This document shows, piece after piece, positions 38,479-47,662 of a stretch of 64,000 nucleotides of DNA. The position numbers were made by a program, and so were the translations under genes. The stretch spans positions 1 to 64,000 of the forward strand of contig JALSHH010000002.1 in assembly GCA_026982335.1 (NCBI GenBank). The letters run 5' to 3'. The number at the start of each line of letters is the position of its first letter. Within the stretch, counting starts at the first letter, position 1. This DNA comes from Phycisphaerales bacterium (GTDB lineage Bacteria > Planctomycetota > Phycisphaerae > Phycisphaerales > UBA1924). Below the pieces are notes generated by a model. The model did not search any database, was not told where the DNA came from, and was given only the letters and a program-made list of their open reading frames with translations.

Positions 38479-38510
38479 TCCCATCCACCCTCACCTGATA
38501 TACTGACATA

Positions 38511-38957
38511 ATGGACACGCACTCCTCAACCAAACCGGGCTATCGCACTTGGGAACTCCACGCTCGCCCCATCGGAGCTGCGCACGAACCCTGGCGAACG
38601 ATGCGCGTCGCAGCCCGATCCGCTCTCCAAGCCCAAGCCATCCTCAGACGCCTCGGTTACGAAACAGTTCTCGAATCGGCAATAACGGTTTCTGCCCAGC
38701 CTGACACGATGCGCCCCGCAACGCTCCAGCCGCTTGTTTGTGCCCGTTGTGGCTATGAACTGGTCGGATTGACGATCGAATCCGCATCGGTCATTTGCCC
38801 TGAATGCTCTTTTTCTCAGCCTCTGGTCACTTGGAGTCCGGAGATGAACACTCGAGAAAGCTCAAATCATCCACTCATTGGCATCTTTGCCGTCATTGGT
38901 ATGGTGGGTGTTTTGTTCGTGCTTTTCATTATCTTTATGGTCTTGCTCACATTTTAA
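38511..38957 (+). CDS. Small membrane protein with zinc ribbon
   Basis: The 148-residue protein has an N-terminal region of about 75 residues, a four-cysteine ribbon LVCARCGYELVGLT...VICPECSF (about residues 80-105), and one C-terminal membrane helix (IFAVIGMVGVLFVLFIIFMV). The ribbon matches that of the protein at 10174-10701 (CGYxLxGL...ICPEC), but the order of ribbon and helices is reversed. Probably zinc-binding; role unknown. It is divergent from ffh and ends just before the shared hairpin at 38974. Confidence 0.75.
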   Translation: MDTHSSTKPGYRTWELHARPIGAAHEPWRTMRVAARSALQAQAILRRLGYETVLESAITVSAQPDTMRPATLQPLVCARCGYELVGLTIESASVICPECSFSQPLVTWSPEMNTRESSNHPLIGIFAVIGMVGVLFVLFIIFMVLLTF

Positions 38958-38973
38958 TCGCATCGAACGAGCA

Positions 38974-39007
38974 TAAAAAAAACGCCCGGCACCAAAGCGC
39001 CGAGCGT
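38974..39007 (-). terminator. Terminator for the GH13 enzyme gene
   Basis: On the minus strand CGCTCGGC and GCCGGGCG form a stem with one mismatch and an 8-base loop, followed by a run of eight T residues (plus-strand A's at 38975-38982). Confidence 0.75.
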
Positions 39008-39029
39008 GAAGAGAGTACTCAAGTCCCAC

Positions 39030-41210
39030 TCAATCCTTCGACAGAATAATCACCGAATAAGGTCCGATCCCGACATTGGCGTTATACCCCATGCCGTCCT
39101 TGGCTCCCCAGTTCGCACTCGTGTCATACGCGTTCCAGTTGCCAAAGCTTGAGTCATACCCGTTCCAGTCCGAGTTGAACCGCACCTTCCAAGTTCCACC
39201 AGACGGGAACCCGATGTTGTAGCTGCTGTACCCGGTGCCTGAGAAGTTCGCCACCACGATCACATCGTCGCCGTTGCCCCCGTTCTTCCAACGATGGAAC
39301 GCGATGAGCTTATTGGTGTTGTTCACATGATGCACATTGACATTGTTCCCGCCAAGCCCAGCCGTTTTGCCGCCGCTGTTCTTGCGGAGCCCGACGAGAT
39401 CGGTATACAGATCAACAATCCCCGAATAGGTCGTCGCCTTGGCCCAATCAATCGGATCGGTATCGGCAAAGTATCCGTCTTCAAGGAACTCCTGCCCCTG
39501 GAAAATCATCGGCACACCCGGCGAAGTAAACACCAAACCCGCCCCAAGCGTCGATCGCTTCTTCGAGAACCAACTCCCCGCATTGCCAGGCCAAATCTCC
39601 TCAGGCACCCGTGCCTTCCCATTGGCCACCTCGTCATGGCTCTCGGTGTAGACCACCCGATCCACCATGTCGCCGTTATAGATTGCTGCGATCGCATCGC
39701 GCACCGCATTCATATCTCGGTTGGCATCATTCTGCTCGATAATCGCATCACGGATCGGGTGCACAAACCCTGCATCCCATTGTGAATCGAATCCGGCCCC
39801 GCCTGCTCCGGTGCTCTTGGTCATCCAGTCGTTTTTCTGGAGATCTTCTGCGATTGAAATCTTCCAAGGCATCGTCGCATCAATCTCATTATTGATATAC
39901 TGCATCAACGACCATCCATCGGGGATATCGCCGCCAAAGCCGTTGTTCTGCGTGCGGATATTGATCGTCGAATCCCACCGCAATCCATCCGCATTGAACT
40001 CGGTCAACCAGTACAACGCATTGTCCTTGAGGAACTCGCGCACCTCGTTGCGTCCATAGTCTGGGCGGGTATGACCCCAAGGCGTTTGCGCTCGCCAATC
40101 CTCATAAAAATAGATTCCTCCGCCGCTTCCGGTCCCTGACCACCCATCAAACTGCCACATATCGAGATCGCTGGGGCCGAGGTGGTTGTAGACCACATCA
40201 ATGAGCACAGCGATTCCTCGTTGATGACACTCATCAATGAAATCTTTCAAATCTGTCGGCGTGCCGTAGATACTCTCGGGTGCAAACGGATGCGCCGGGT
40301 TGTATCCCCATGAAAAATCACCCGCAAACTCCGCCACCGGCATCAACTTCACCGCATTGAATCCCATGTTCTGGATATGGTCGAGCTTGGTGATCGCGGA
40401 TGCCCAAGTCCCCGGATTCCCACCGGGCACATCGTTATATGTTCCGGTATGCATCTGGTAGATCACCATATCCGTCCATCCGGGGGTCGTGAACGAAGAC
40501 CATGCATATGGTGGATCGTTCACGACAATGCTTTCGCCCACCGAGTTGGTCACATCGCGTGCATGAGGATCATTTCTCCAGATGTTCCCATTGATGACAT
40601 ACTTGTAAGTCGCATCATCAAGATCGCCTGCGACATCGACCGACCAGTTGCCCCCGGCTTCACTGGCCAATGGATTGGCCGTGGTACTCCACCCGTTAAA
40701 CGATCCTGCGACCGAAACGCTCGTGGCATTGGGCGCCCAAGTCCGGAAAGTCGTGTTGTCATTGACCACTTGTGATCCCATTCCGGGGGTGCTTGAGGGG
40801 ACCAGTGATGCGGTGAACGAGTAGTCCGCGCCGCCGTTGTTGTCATAGATGTTCCATCCCCAATCGTCGTACCCACGGAAATAGTATTTTACGGTGCTTC
40901 CGGGAGGATATGAGTTGGCAGGTGTGTAGGTCCAAGTCGAATTGCCGCTGTTGTTGCCAGCGTAAGACATCTGGTATGTATTCCATGCTCCGCCGTTGAC
41001 TTGAATTCCGATCTCGGCGTGGAGCCCATAGTAATCCTGGTTCATCAAAATCGTATGCGTGCCCGGATTGCCTCCATCGTGGCGTTCAAATGATCCATAA
41101 ACCCCGATCCAGGTGGGGGCCGCGAGTGCGTGCGATGCAAGCACAATCGCAGTCGTTGCCGCAATGGGTACAGGCGAAAACATGCCGAGGGTTGAATGCC
41201 GATTGAACAT
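39030..41210 (-). CDS. Secreted GH13 alpha-glucan enzyme, branching-enzyme-like
   Basis: This 726-residue protein starts at the ATG at 41210 (GAAAGGAACC upstream) with a signal peptide (PIAATTAIVLASHALAAP). It then has two beta modules, the second a CBM48-like unit (TTFRTWAPNATSVSVAGSFN), and a GH13 barrel. Barrel motifs are DVVYNHLG, GLRWDSTINI (nucleophile D413), ISIAEDLQKND (acid/base E455) and ESHDEVANG (D526). SHDEV and the CBM48-type module resemble glycogen branching enzymes and trehalose-type GH13 members more than ordinary alpha-amylases, but secretion is unusual for a branching enzyme. A C-terminal beta domain closes the protein. Substrate is probably an external alpha-glucan. Confidence 0.85.
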   Translation of the reverse strand: MFNRHSTLGMFSPVPIAATTAIVLASHALAAPTWIGVYGSFERHDGGNPGTHTILMNQDYYGLHAEIGIQVNGGAWNTYQMSYAGNNSGNSTWTYTPANSYPPGSTVKYYFRGYDDWGWNIYDNNGGADYSFTASLVPSSTPGMGSQVVNDNTTFRTWAPNATSVSVAGSFNGWSTTANPLASEAGGNWSVDVAGDLDDATYKYVINGNIWRNDPHARDVTNSVGESIVVNDPPYAWSSFTTPGWTDMVIYQMHTGTYNDVPGGNPGTWASAITKLDHIQNMGFNAVKLMPVAEFAGDFSWGYNPAHPFAPESIYGTPTDLKDFIDECHQRGIAVLIDVVYNHLGPSDLDMWQFDGWSGTGSGGGIYFYEDWRAQTPWGHTRPDYGRNEVREFLKDNALYWLTEFNADGLRWDSTINIRTQNNGFGGDIPDGWSLMQYINNEIDATMPWKISIAEDLQKNDWMTKSTGAGGAGFDSQWDAGFVHPIRDAIIEQNDANRDMNAVRDAIAAIYNGDMVDRVVYTESHDEVANGKARVPEEIWPGNAGSWFSKKRSTLGAGLVFTSPGVPMIFQGQEFLEDGYFADTDPIDWAKATTYSGIVDLYTDLVGLRKNSGGKTAGLGGNNVNVHHVNNTNKLIAFHRWKNGGNGDDVIVVANFSGTGYSSYNIGFPSGGTWKVRFNSDWNGYDSSFGNWNAYDTSANWGAKDGMGYNANVGIGPYSVIILSKD

Positions 41211-41402
41211 GGACTTGGTTCCTTTCGCTGCGATGGTGCAGAAACACGATGCACATGAATAGGTGCAGATCAAGAATCTACTTTCATGATTCCGCAATTG
41301 CAAGTAGGCAAAGTACCCATGCCGACATGTCGGGCGAAGCGATATCCTGTTGTCGCCAAAGAGATTGCATGCTCTGTGTTTGTAAAAAATCATGGGTTGG
41401 CT

Positions 41403-41421
41403 TTGCGAAATAGTTTCGCAA
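41403..41421. promoter_or_regulatory. Perfect palindrome TTGCGAAATAGTTTCGCAA, possible operator
   Basis: An 8-bp perfect inverted repeat with a 3-base centre lies about 190 bases upstream of the GH13 gene and 32 bases beyond the PolX stop. There is no adjacent T-run on the minus strand, so it is not an obvious terminator. It could be a repressor site. Confidence 0.35.
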
Positions 41422-41452
41422 CACCCCGAATTGTGGATAAACTATCCCCAAA

Positions 41453-43258
41453 TCAACGCTTCGACTTCAGCCATCCATGTAACTTCTTCGCATCCCAAGT
41501 ATTGATGCACCGCTCGGCTGTCAGCCAACCTCGCTGCCCAGTCAGCACTCCGAAAATCAGGTTGTCGTAGTCGCCGGGATGGTGACCGTCGCAGTTGATC
41601 GAGATCAACGCCCCGGCCTCAACCACTGCTCGCACATGCGTATCGCGCAGATCCAACCTCATCCAATGGCTGTTGATTTCAAGGGCAACATGATGCTCGA
41701 TCGCTGCCGCGATAATTTCGTTCATGTCCGGCGATAACCCCTCACGCTGTTCAATGAGCCGACCTGTCGGATGCCCGATGATGTGGACCATCGGATGCTC
41801 GATCGCCTTGAGCAATCGTTTCGTTGCCTGCTTGGGCTTGGCTCGAAGCCCCGCATGAGGTGAAGCCACCACCACATCGAGGGCATGAAGCAGGTCATCG
41901 TCATAATCAAGCGTCCCATCGACGAGGATATCCACTTCGCTCCCCGCCAAGAGCGTGATTCCATCGATTCGTGTGTTTGCTTCTCGGATCGATTTGATGT
42001 GCTCGCAGAGTCGATGGGGTTTCAATCCACCCGCCACGGCTGAGCTCTGCGAGTGATCCGTAATCGCAAGGGTATGGAACCCGCGTGCTTTGGCGATCGC
42101 TGCTGATTCCTCGATCGTCATCTTCCCATCCGATGCCATTGTGTGCGAATGGAGCTCAGCCTTGATATCCTCGAGCTCAATCACATGGATCGGCTCCGTG
42201 AGCTTCATCTCCCCGCGATCCTCGCGCATGGTGGGGGGGATGAAGGGCATTTCCAGCGCCAAATAAATCGCCTCTTCACTTGCACATGCGATCGGCTCAA
42301 TCCCTCGGGTTTGAGGCGGCATTTTTTTAAAGTCAGCCTCTGAACTTGCATCTTTAAATAATCCATACTCATTGAGCGTCATTCCCATCGAGATCGCCCG
42401 CTCACGCAACCGAACCCCGTGCTCTTTTGAGCCTGTGAAATACAACAACGCTGCTCCCCAGTTCGGCTCGTCGACCATCCGAAGATCGACCTGTACGGCT
42501 GCGTTCTTGTCCTTGCCCCATCGACTTGCCGAATCCCCGATCGCGGTACGAATCGAGCATTTCGTTTCGCCTTTGGCGAGCACCTGCATCACTCCATCGC
42601 AAGTCGTGAACGCCTCGCGAGCCGCATCGGGATCAGTGGTCGCGATCAAAATATCGACATCCCCGATCGAGTCTTTCCCGCGTCGAAGCGATCCTGCAAA
42701 TGCGACTCGGATCGTTCCGGGTGCTTCTTTGAGCATCGTGATAAACCGGTCCGCCACTTGTTGGGCGATCCCGATGGGGAGGCGCCTGCCACTTGATTCG
42801 AGAAATGCGATTGATGCCTTGATATTCTCGACGGTTTTTTCCCCCATTCGAGGCAGCTCCAGAATCGACCCGTCATCAAGAATCCTCTTGAGATCATCAA
42901 TCGATTCGACCCCCTTTTGTTCCCACATCAGCTTCACCGTCTTCGGTCCGAGTCCTTGCACCCCGAGCACCTCCATTACGCCGATGGGTACCTTGGTGCA
43001 GAGGGCTTCGTATTCCGAAATGGTCCCCGTTTGGGCGAGTTCGATGAGTTTGGCTGCGGTGCCTTTGCCGATTCCTTCGATCGCGGCGATCGCTTTGAGA
43101 TCGCCATCGCGTGCCAATGGTTCAAGATCAACAGTAGTGTCTTTGATGATCCGCGAAGCCTTGGCGTGGGCATTGACTCGAAACCGATCGCTTCCGGTGA
43201 GTTCGAGCATCTGGGACATGGTGTGGAAGAGATCCGAAGCGTGTTTTTGAAAACTCAT
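41453..43258 (-). CDS. polX: DNA polymerase X family with PHP phosphoesterase domain
   Basis: The 601-residue repair polymerase has an N-terminal helix-hairpin-helix part (IEGIGKGTAAKL), the nucleotidyltransferase signature GSLRRGKDSIGDVDILI (189-205, metal ligands D200/D202, third acidic residue D258 in VDLRMV), and a C-terminal PHP domain with AELHSHTMASDG (H370, H372, D377), ITDHSQSSA and VVASPHAGL. Bacterial PolX fills short gaps in base-excision repair, and its PHP domain is a 3'-5' exonuclease/phosphoesterase. The ATG at 43258 was chosen over a TTG two codons earlier. Slightly longer than the usual 570 residues. Confidence 0.95.
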   Translation of the reverse strand: MSFQKHASDLFHTMSQMLELTGSDRFRVNAHAKASRIIKDTTVDLEPLARDGDLKAIAAIEGIGKGTAAKLIELAQTGTISEYEALCTKVPIGVMEVLGVQGLGPKTVKLMWEQKGVESIDDLKRILDDGSILELPRMGEKTVENIKASIAFLESSGRRLPIGIAQQVADRFITMLKEAPGTIRVAFAGSLRRGKDSIGDVDILIATTDPDAAREAFTTCDGVMQVLAKGETKCSIRTAIGDSASRWGKDKNAAVQVDLRMVDEPNWGAALLYFTGSKEHGVRLRERAISMGMTLNEYGLFKDASSEADFKKMPPQTRGIEPIACASEEAIYLALEMPFIPPTMREDRGEMKLTEPIHVIELEDIKAELHSHTMASDGKMTIEESAAIAKARGFHTLAITDHSQSSAVAGGLKPHRLCEHIKSIREANTRIDGITLLAGSEVDILVDGTLDYDDDLLHALDVVVASPHAGLRAKPKQATKRLLKAIEHPMVHIIGHPTGRLIEQREGLSPDMNEIIAAAIEHHVALEINSHWMRLDLRDTHVRAVVEAGALISINCDGHHPGDYDNLIFGVLTGQRGWLTAERCINTWDAKKLHGWLKSKR

Positions 43259-43296
43259 ATCCAATTGTAGGTCGTGGCTTCTTCAATCAGTCGTTG

Positions 43297-43581
43297 CTAT
43301 CGGCAGTAGTCCGCTACGATTTGGGCCTCGACCGCTTGGACAATGGACTCGCGTTCTGATTCAGGTACCAGCATCAACACGCTGACCCATCGCCGTGCCA
43401 GCTCGACCGAGCCTGGGCGCATCAGCTCGATGAGTAGCTCAAGATGGTCGTTTGGCAATAGCGTCTCGGATGCGCTGGGCTTGGTTGGTTCCTGAAGTTC
43501 CCTGTTGGGCCGTACGCTTGGGTGTGTTGTTTCGTTGCTCGGCTTTGGGTTTGGTTTCGATGGATTGTGTGGATCGCTCAT
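43297..43581 (-). CDS. Small conserved-looking protein overlapping the XRE regulator gene
   Basis: The 94-residue product has a disordered N-terminal half (SDPHNPSKPNPKPSN) and a helical C-terminal half (HLELLIELMRPGSVELARRW, VPESERESIVQAVEAQIVAD). The ATG at 43581 has GAGGGTGAAC directly upstream, a convincing ribosome-binding site, although this lies inside the regulator gene at 43439-44089 in another frame. The two genes share 143 bases. The structured half lies outside the overlap. The function is unknown; the helical half reads like a real protein rather than a shadow frame. Confidence 0.6.
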   Translation of the reverse strand: MSDPHNPSKPNPKPSNETTHPSVRPNRELQEPTKPSASETLLPNDHLELLIELMRPGSVELARRWVSVLMLVPESERESIVQAVEAQIVADYCR

Positions 43582-44089
43582 GTTCACCCTCAGCTTTTTG
43601 TAGGCCTTGGGTCATTGTATCCGGATTTGGGTGCAGCTTGGCCGCTTTGGGTTTGGGGATCGCTTGTTTCTCGGCGGCAAGTCCGCCACGAATCCGGGTT
43701 TCGAGCCCTTGGACGAATCGCTCAAGCCGATCCATCCGATCGCACAGGTCGGTGAGTGTGTTGGCCACCGCGGTCATTAACTCCGATGGGTCTGCTTGGT
43801 TCAACGCATGTGAACGCATCTGGGCACACTTCATAGGCCCCTTGCCGGTGAGCAACCATTCCCCCGAAATCCCCATCACGGAACACAGATTCGTCAAAAA
43901 AGTTGCACTCGGGGCCTGTCCTTGCATGTACCGTCGAACCGTTTCGGGATGCGTATCGGTGAGCCGACCGAGCTTGCGGAATGAAAGATCACCGGCTGCC
44001 TCGTTGAGCCTGGCATGAAAATCCATCACCGGCAAAGACTTCTCAGGTCGTTGGGGAGACGATATTGGGGATTGTGTTTGTGTGCTCAT
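43439..44089 (-). CDS. XRE-type helix-turn-helix regulator
   Basis: The 216-residue protein has a helix-turn-helix around residues 22-70 (FHARLNEAAGDLSFRKLGRL, TDTHPETVRRYMQG, GISGEWLLTGKGP), typical of XRE/Cro-type regulators. A short helical segment near 100-130 (LTDLCDRMDRLERFVQGLE) may dimerise. The final ~80 residues are polar and low-complexity, and overlap the N-terminus of the small protein at 43297-43581. The ATG at 44089 is taken; one at 44026 (MDFHARL) is an alternative. Target unknown. Confidence 0.8.
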   Translation of the reverse strand: MSTQTQSPISSPQRPEKSLPVMDFHARLNEAAGDLSFRKLGRLTDTHPETVRRYMQGQAPSATFLTNLCSVMGISGEWLLTGKGPMKCAQMRSHALNQADPSELMTAVANTLTDLCDRMDRLERFVQGLETRIRGGLAAEKQAIPKPKAAKLHPNPDTMTQGLQKAEGEHERSTQSIETKPKAEQRNNTPKRTAQQGTSGTNQAQRIRDAIAKRPS

Positions 44090-44350
44090 ATCCCGAGCAT
44101 ACTGCCAAGTGCATCATTTTGTTTGGGGCTCGACAGCCGACAGAATCCCAAACGAACCATCTTGGATTGCAGAAAACGCGGCATTGCCGCAATATTGTGT
44201 CAGTTGTATTTTTCCGCCAAATAAGACAAAGTGGGAGGCACAAGTTTGAGGAATCTTCACCATTTTTGTATTTTGAAAAATCAGCCCCAAGTGATCCACA
44301 TTCCTGTGCTTTTCCAGAGGAGTTGTCCACCAACTGATCTTCGTACCCAC

Positions 44351-46468
44351 TTACCCCACATCTCCGAGTCCGAGCCATTGCCCATGGGTCTTGAGTAGCC
44401 TTCGCCTGGCCAAAGCGTCCTCAGGGCGATCAAGTTTGGGTGATTTGCCGATCCAATGCCCCGCATCCCGCCTAGCCATTTGCAAAAGTTCGAATTCCTT
44501 GAGTGGATCGGCGACCTTGAAGGGCGGGGCTCCGCTTTGCCGAGTTCCAAAGACATCGCCAGATCCGCGAATCTCTAAATCCCGCTCCGAGAGCTCGAAT
44601 CCTGAGTTCGTCTCCACCATCGCTTGTAATCGTGCAATCCCATCTTCGGTCTTGGGATGTCCGATCAGTACGCACACGCCGGGCTTTTTGCCCCGTCCGA
44701 CACGCCCGCGTAGCTGATGCAACTGGGCCAATCCAAACCGATCCGCATCCTCGATCACCATTACTGTTGCATTGGGTACATCGACCCCGACTTCGATGAC
44801 GGTCGTGGCGACTAGGCAATCAATCTTGCCTGCGCGAAATCGGTGCATGATGTGCTCGCGGGTATCGCGTTTGAGCCGACCGTGCAAGGCTGCGATGCGC
44901 ACATCATGGAGCTCACCGCCTTCGAGTTCCTTCATCAATGACCGCAAATCTCGAATCGAACCTTCCTTGCCCCCCGGTTCGATTGCTGCGACGACGATAA
45001 ACACCTGATCGCCCGATTTGATTTTCTCATTGACCCAGTGGTACACCGTCGATCGTTTCTCAGGGGTCACATGCTTGGTCGTCACCGGCGTCCGCCCCGG
45101 GGGAAGCGCATCAATCGTTGAGATGTCGAGATCGCCAAAGATCGTTAATCCGATGGTTCGCGGAATTGGTGTGGCCGTCATGACGATCACATGAGGTGTT
45201 TCGGATTCCTGGCTGTTTTTGGCCGATTGCCCACCCTTGACCCGAAGCCTGGCACGCTGCTCGACCCCGAAGCGGTGCTGTTCATCAATCACCGCGACCG
45301 CCAGCGAATGGAACGCCACCGATTCCGAGACCAACGCGTGCGTTCCGATGACCAAATCGCACTCGCCCGAGGCAATTTTTTCCACCACGCCGGCTCGATC
45401 GGCAGGGGGCATTGATCCCGTGAGCAACTCCACCTGTACGGTCGATCCCTTGAGCATCTCGGTGATCAACAAATAATGCTGTTCGGCGAGGAGTTCCGTC
45501 GGTGCCATCAATGCTCCTTGATGCCCATGGGCAATCGCCAGGAGCATGGCATCGAGTGCAACGACCGTTTTGCCTGATCCGACATCACCCTGAACGAGCC
45601 GATTGGTTGGGGTCTCGAAACTCAGGTCGCGTGAAATCTCATCAACCACTCGTTGTTGGGCAGGCGTCAAGGCAAAGGGCATCCGCGTCAGAATCCGTTG
45701 GTTGATCTCAGGCGTGCGCGAAAGTGGGGGGGCTTTGAGTGTCTGGCGCAGATGCGCTCGTTTCATATGCACTCCGAGCTGAAGCATCAACAACTCGTCA
45801 TAGGCCAATCGCCGCCTTGCCCAAGTGACCTCCGCTTCGGATTCGGGCGCATGGATCATCCGATACGCTTCGCCCAGAGTCGGCAGCTCGCGATCCTTGC
45901 GATAGTCATCGCTCAGATGATCCTCAAGCAACGCGCACGCTTGATCCAAGACGGCGCGCACAATTGTACGGATTTGCTCGGAGGTGATCCCTTCGCACGC
46001 CGGATACACCGGGCGATACTCATCGTTCTGATCCACATTTAGGTTTTTAACTTCATCGAACGGGATGATCGAATACATCGGCGAGTTCATCTGCAATCCA
46101 GGCCCAAACCGCGTTGGCTTGCCCTGCACCCGCAGGTACATTCCCACATGCAACTTCTTGGCCAGATACGCCTGATTGAAGAACACCAACTCCAATCGCC
46201 CCGTCTCATCCATCAACACTGCCTGGAACCGTTTCTTGCGTCCATATCCAGAGAGTTTGGTCGCCGTGATTTCGCCGATGGCCGACCCAATCATCCCGAC
46301 TTCCAAATCCCCTAATCCCGACTGTGCCCGGATCCACTCATGGCGGTGAGGCAGATGCACCAACAACTGCCCGACATTGCGCACCCCGAGTATCTCCAAC
46401 TTCTCCACATGTACCCGATTCACATGGGGCAGCTCATAGGTCGGGGTGGTGAGGGTGATGGTTTGCAT
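44351..46468 (-). CDS. recG: ATP-dependent DNA helicase RecG
   Basis: The 705-residue enzyme remodels stalled replication forks and Holliday junctions. It has an N-terminal wedge/OB domain (LGDLEVGMIGSAIGEI), helicase motif I QGDVGSGKTVVAL, motif II VIDEQHRFGVEQR, motif III MTATPIPRT, and the C-terminal motif VI HQLRGRVGRGKKPG with the RecG tail YSxF/LEIRGSGDVFGTRQSG. Length is normal. It lies 12 bases after the unknown gene at 46481, so the three genes from 47619 down form one operon. Confidence 0.97.
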   Translation of the reverse strand: MQTITLTTPTYELPHVNRVHVEKLEILGVRNVGQLLVHLPHRHEWIRAQSGLGDLEVGMIGSAIGEITATKLSGYGRKKRFQAVLMDETGRLELVFFNQAYLAKKLHVGMYLRVQGKPTRFGPGLQMNSPMYSIIPFDEVKNLNVDQNDEYRPVYPACEGITSEQIRTIVRAVLDQACALLEDHLSDDYRKDRELPTLGEAYRMIHAPESEAEVTWARRRLAYDELLMLQLGVHMKRAHLRQTLKAPPLSRTPEINQRILTRMPFALTPAQQRVVDEISRDLSFETPTNRLVQGDVGSGKTVVALDAMLLAIAHGHQGALMAPTELLAEQHYLLITEMLKGSTVQVELLTGSMPPADRAGVVEKIASGECDLVIGTHALVSESVAFHSLAVAVIDEQHRFGVEQRARLRVKGGQSAKNSQESETPHVIVMTATPIPRTIGLTIFGDLDISTIDALPPGRTPVTTKHVTPEKRSTVYHWVNEKIKSGDQVFIVVAAIEPGGKEGSIRDLRSLMKELEGGELHDVRIAALHGRLKRDTREHIMHRFRAGKIDCLVATTVIEVGVDVPNATVMVIEDADRFGLAQLHQLRGRVGRGKKPGVCVLIGHPKTEDGIARLQAMVETNSGFELSERDLEIRGSGDVFGTRQSGAPPFKVADPLKEFELLQMARRDAGHWIGKSPKLDRPEDALARRRLLKTHGQWLGLGDVG

Positions 46469-46480
46469 CTTCTATACCAT

Positions 46481-47227
46481 TTACGAACGGATTTCAATCA
46501 ATGTGTTCCGCAAAAGCAACGCGAATGTCATCAGTGCTACGCATTCTTCGAGCGTATCGCCGAGTTTCTGGCCGTGCTCGCCGCGAGGCAGGAACCACAT
46601 GGTATTGGGTGAGGACGATTTCAAGATTTGGGTCCTTTGAAACAGTCGTAAGAGTTGGTTCCAAGAAGAGGCTTGCCTGGTTTGTCCGACCCAAGTCGGC
46701 ACGGACTCGTTGTTCGGAAAATCAAGATGGATGCGAATCCCTGATTTCTGATCGAGGCGCATTCGTATGGCATCAATATCGCCGATCCGGATCGACCACT
46801 CGCATGGGAAAGTGAAGAGGAAGAAGAACTTTTTTGATCTGAGGATATCGAAGCTGCCAATCTCGAACCCATTCGCATAGATGATGTATGATTCGGTGCG
46901 CCCTACCTGTACCGTTTCGATCGTTCGCCCATCAATAAGCCAGAGCAATCGGTATTCCTTGGGTCGAAATGGATGGAGCCCCATCGCGCCCAGCATAGTC
47001 CCTGTTGGGGCGTGCTCAAGGCGATAGACCTCAGTTTGCTCGCTCATATCAATTGCCAACTCATCTTCGTCGATCTCGACGATCCCCTCTTGCTCGGCTC
47101 GATTGCGATAGTCTTGGAGTTCCTCAGGCTCGGGGATCATCTTCTCACGAAGCCGCTCAATCCGAGTCAGAATTTTCTTGGGCAGGTCAAGCTCCGCCAG
47201 TTGGAACTCTGGATTCAATCCACTCAT
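46481..47227 (-). CDS. Hypothetical protein upstream of recG
   Basis: The 248-residue protein has no membrane helix or signal peptide. Its N-terminal third is acidic and helical (LPKKILTRIERLREKMIPEP), and the middle is beta-rich (RLLWLIDGRTIETVQVGR, KFFFLFTFPCEWSIRIGDID). The start overlaps the stop of the DUF971 gene by 4 bases (ATGA), and recG follows after 12 bases. I do not recognise the family. Coupling to recG does not by itself indicate a DNA role. Confidence 0.65.
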   Translation of the reverse strand: MSGLNPEFQLAELDLPKKILTRIERLREKMIPEPEELQDYRNRAEQEGIVEIDEDELAIDMSEQTEVYRLEHAPTGTMLGAMGLHPFRPKEYRLLWLIDGRTIETVQVGRTESYIIYANGFEIGSFDILRSKKFFFLFTFPCEWSIRIGDIDAIRMRLDQKSGIRIHLDFPNNESVPTWVGQTRQASSWNQLLRLFQRTQILKSSSPNTMWFLPRGEHGQKLGDTLEECVALMTFALLLRNTLIEIRS

Positions 47228-47619
47228 TGCTTGCCTCCTAGCCCCAATGGATCATCGTGAGGCGATGCGTCATCGCCGGGGGCTTGCCCGGTCGTGTTGG
47301 TCGCGGGGTCGATTTTTCTCAGGTAATCCCAAGTATAGATCCCCGTGTCGTGCCCATCGGAGAAGGCGATCTTGATCGCGTAGTTGCCGACCATCTCGGC
47401 GCCGGTCGCGGTGATTGTTCCGGACGATCCCATCGAATCAGGCAGGATCGTCAGCGGGTTCTTGGCCATGGATTTGCGGAGCTCGCGCATATCGGCACTG
47501 GGGGAGAGTTTTCGGAGGTAGGCGATCGGATAGACCGAAACCGCCCCGTCGTCCCATTCGATGGTGAGGGCGTCATCTTTTTTGAGATCGAGATTCGTTG
47601 GTGTGTTCGATTGCTTCAT
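47224..47619 (-). CDS. DUF971 domain protein
   Basis: The 131-residue protein carries the DUF971 fold with LTIEWDDGAVSVYPIAYLRK and VGNYAIKIAFSDGHDTGIYT, followed by WDYLRKI, which matches the N-terminal domain of gamma-butyrobetaine-hydroxylase-like proteins and small stand-alone DUF971 proteins linked to iron-sulfur metabolism. The ATG at 47619 (MKQSNTPTN) is used; the frame is open to 47733 but overlaps the divergent pyrF start. It overlaps the next gene by 4 bases. Polar Asp/Pro-rich tail. Confidence 0.85.
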   Translation of the reverse strand: MKQSNTPTNLDLKKDDALTIEWDDGAVSVYPIAYLRKLSPSADMRELRKSMAKNPLTILPDSMGSSGTITATGAEMVGNYAIKIAFSDGHDTGIYTWDYLRKIDPATNTTGQAPGDDASPHDDPLGLGGKQ

Positions 47620-47662
47620 CGCTGCTAAAGTGTAGTGCCCGTTTATTCCAAAGGCCTTGCAA

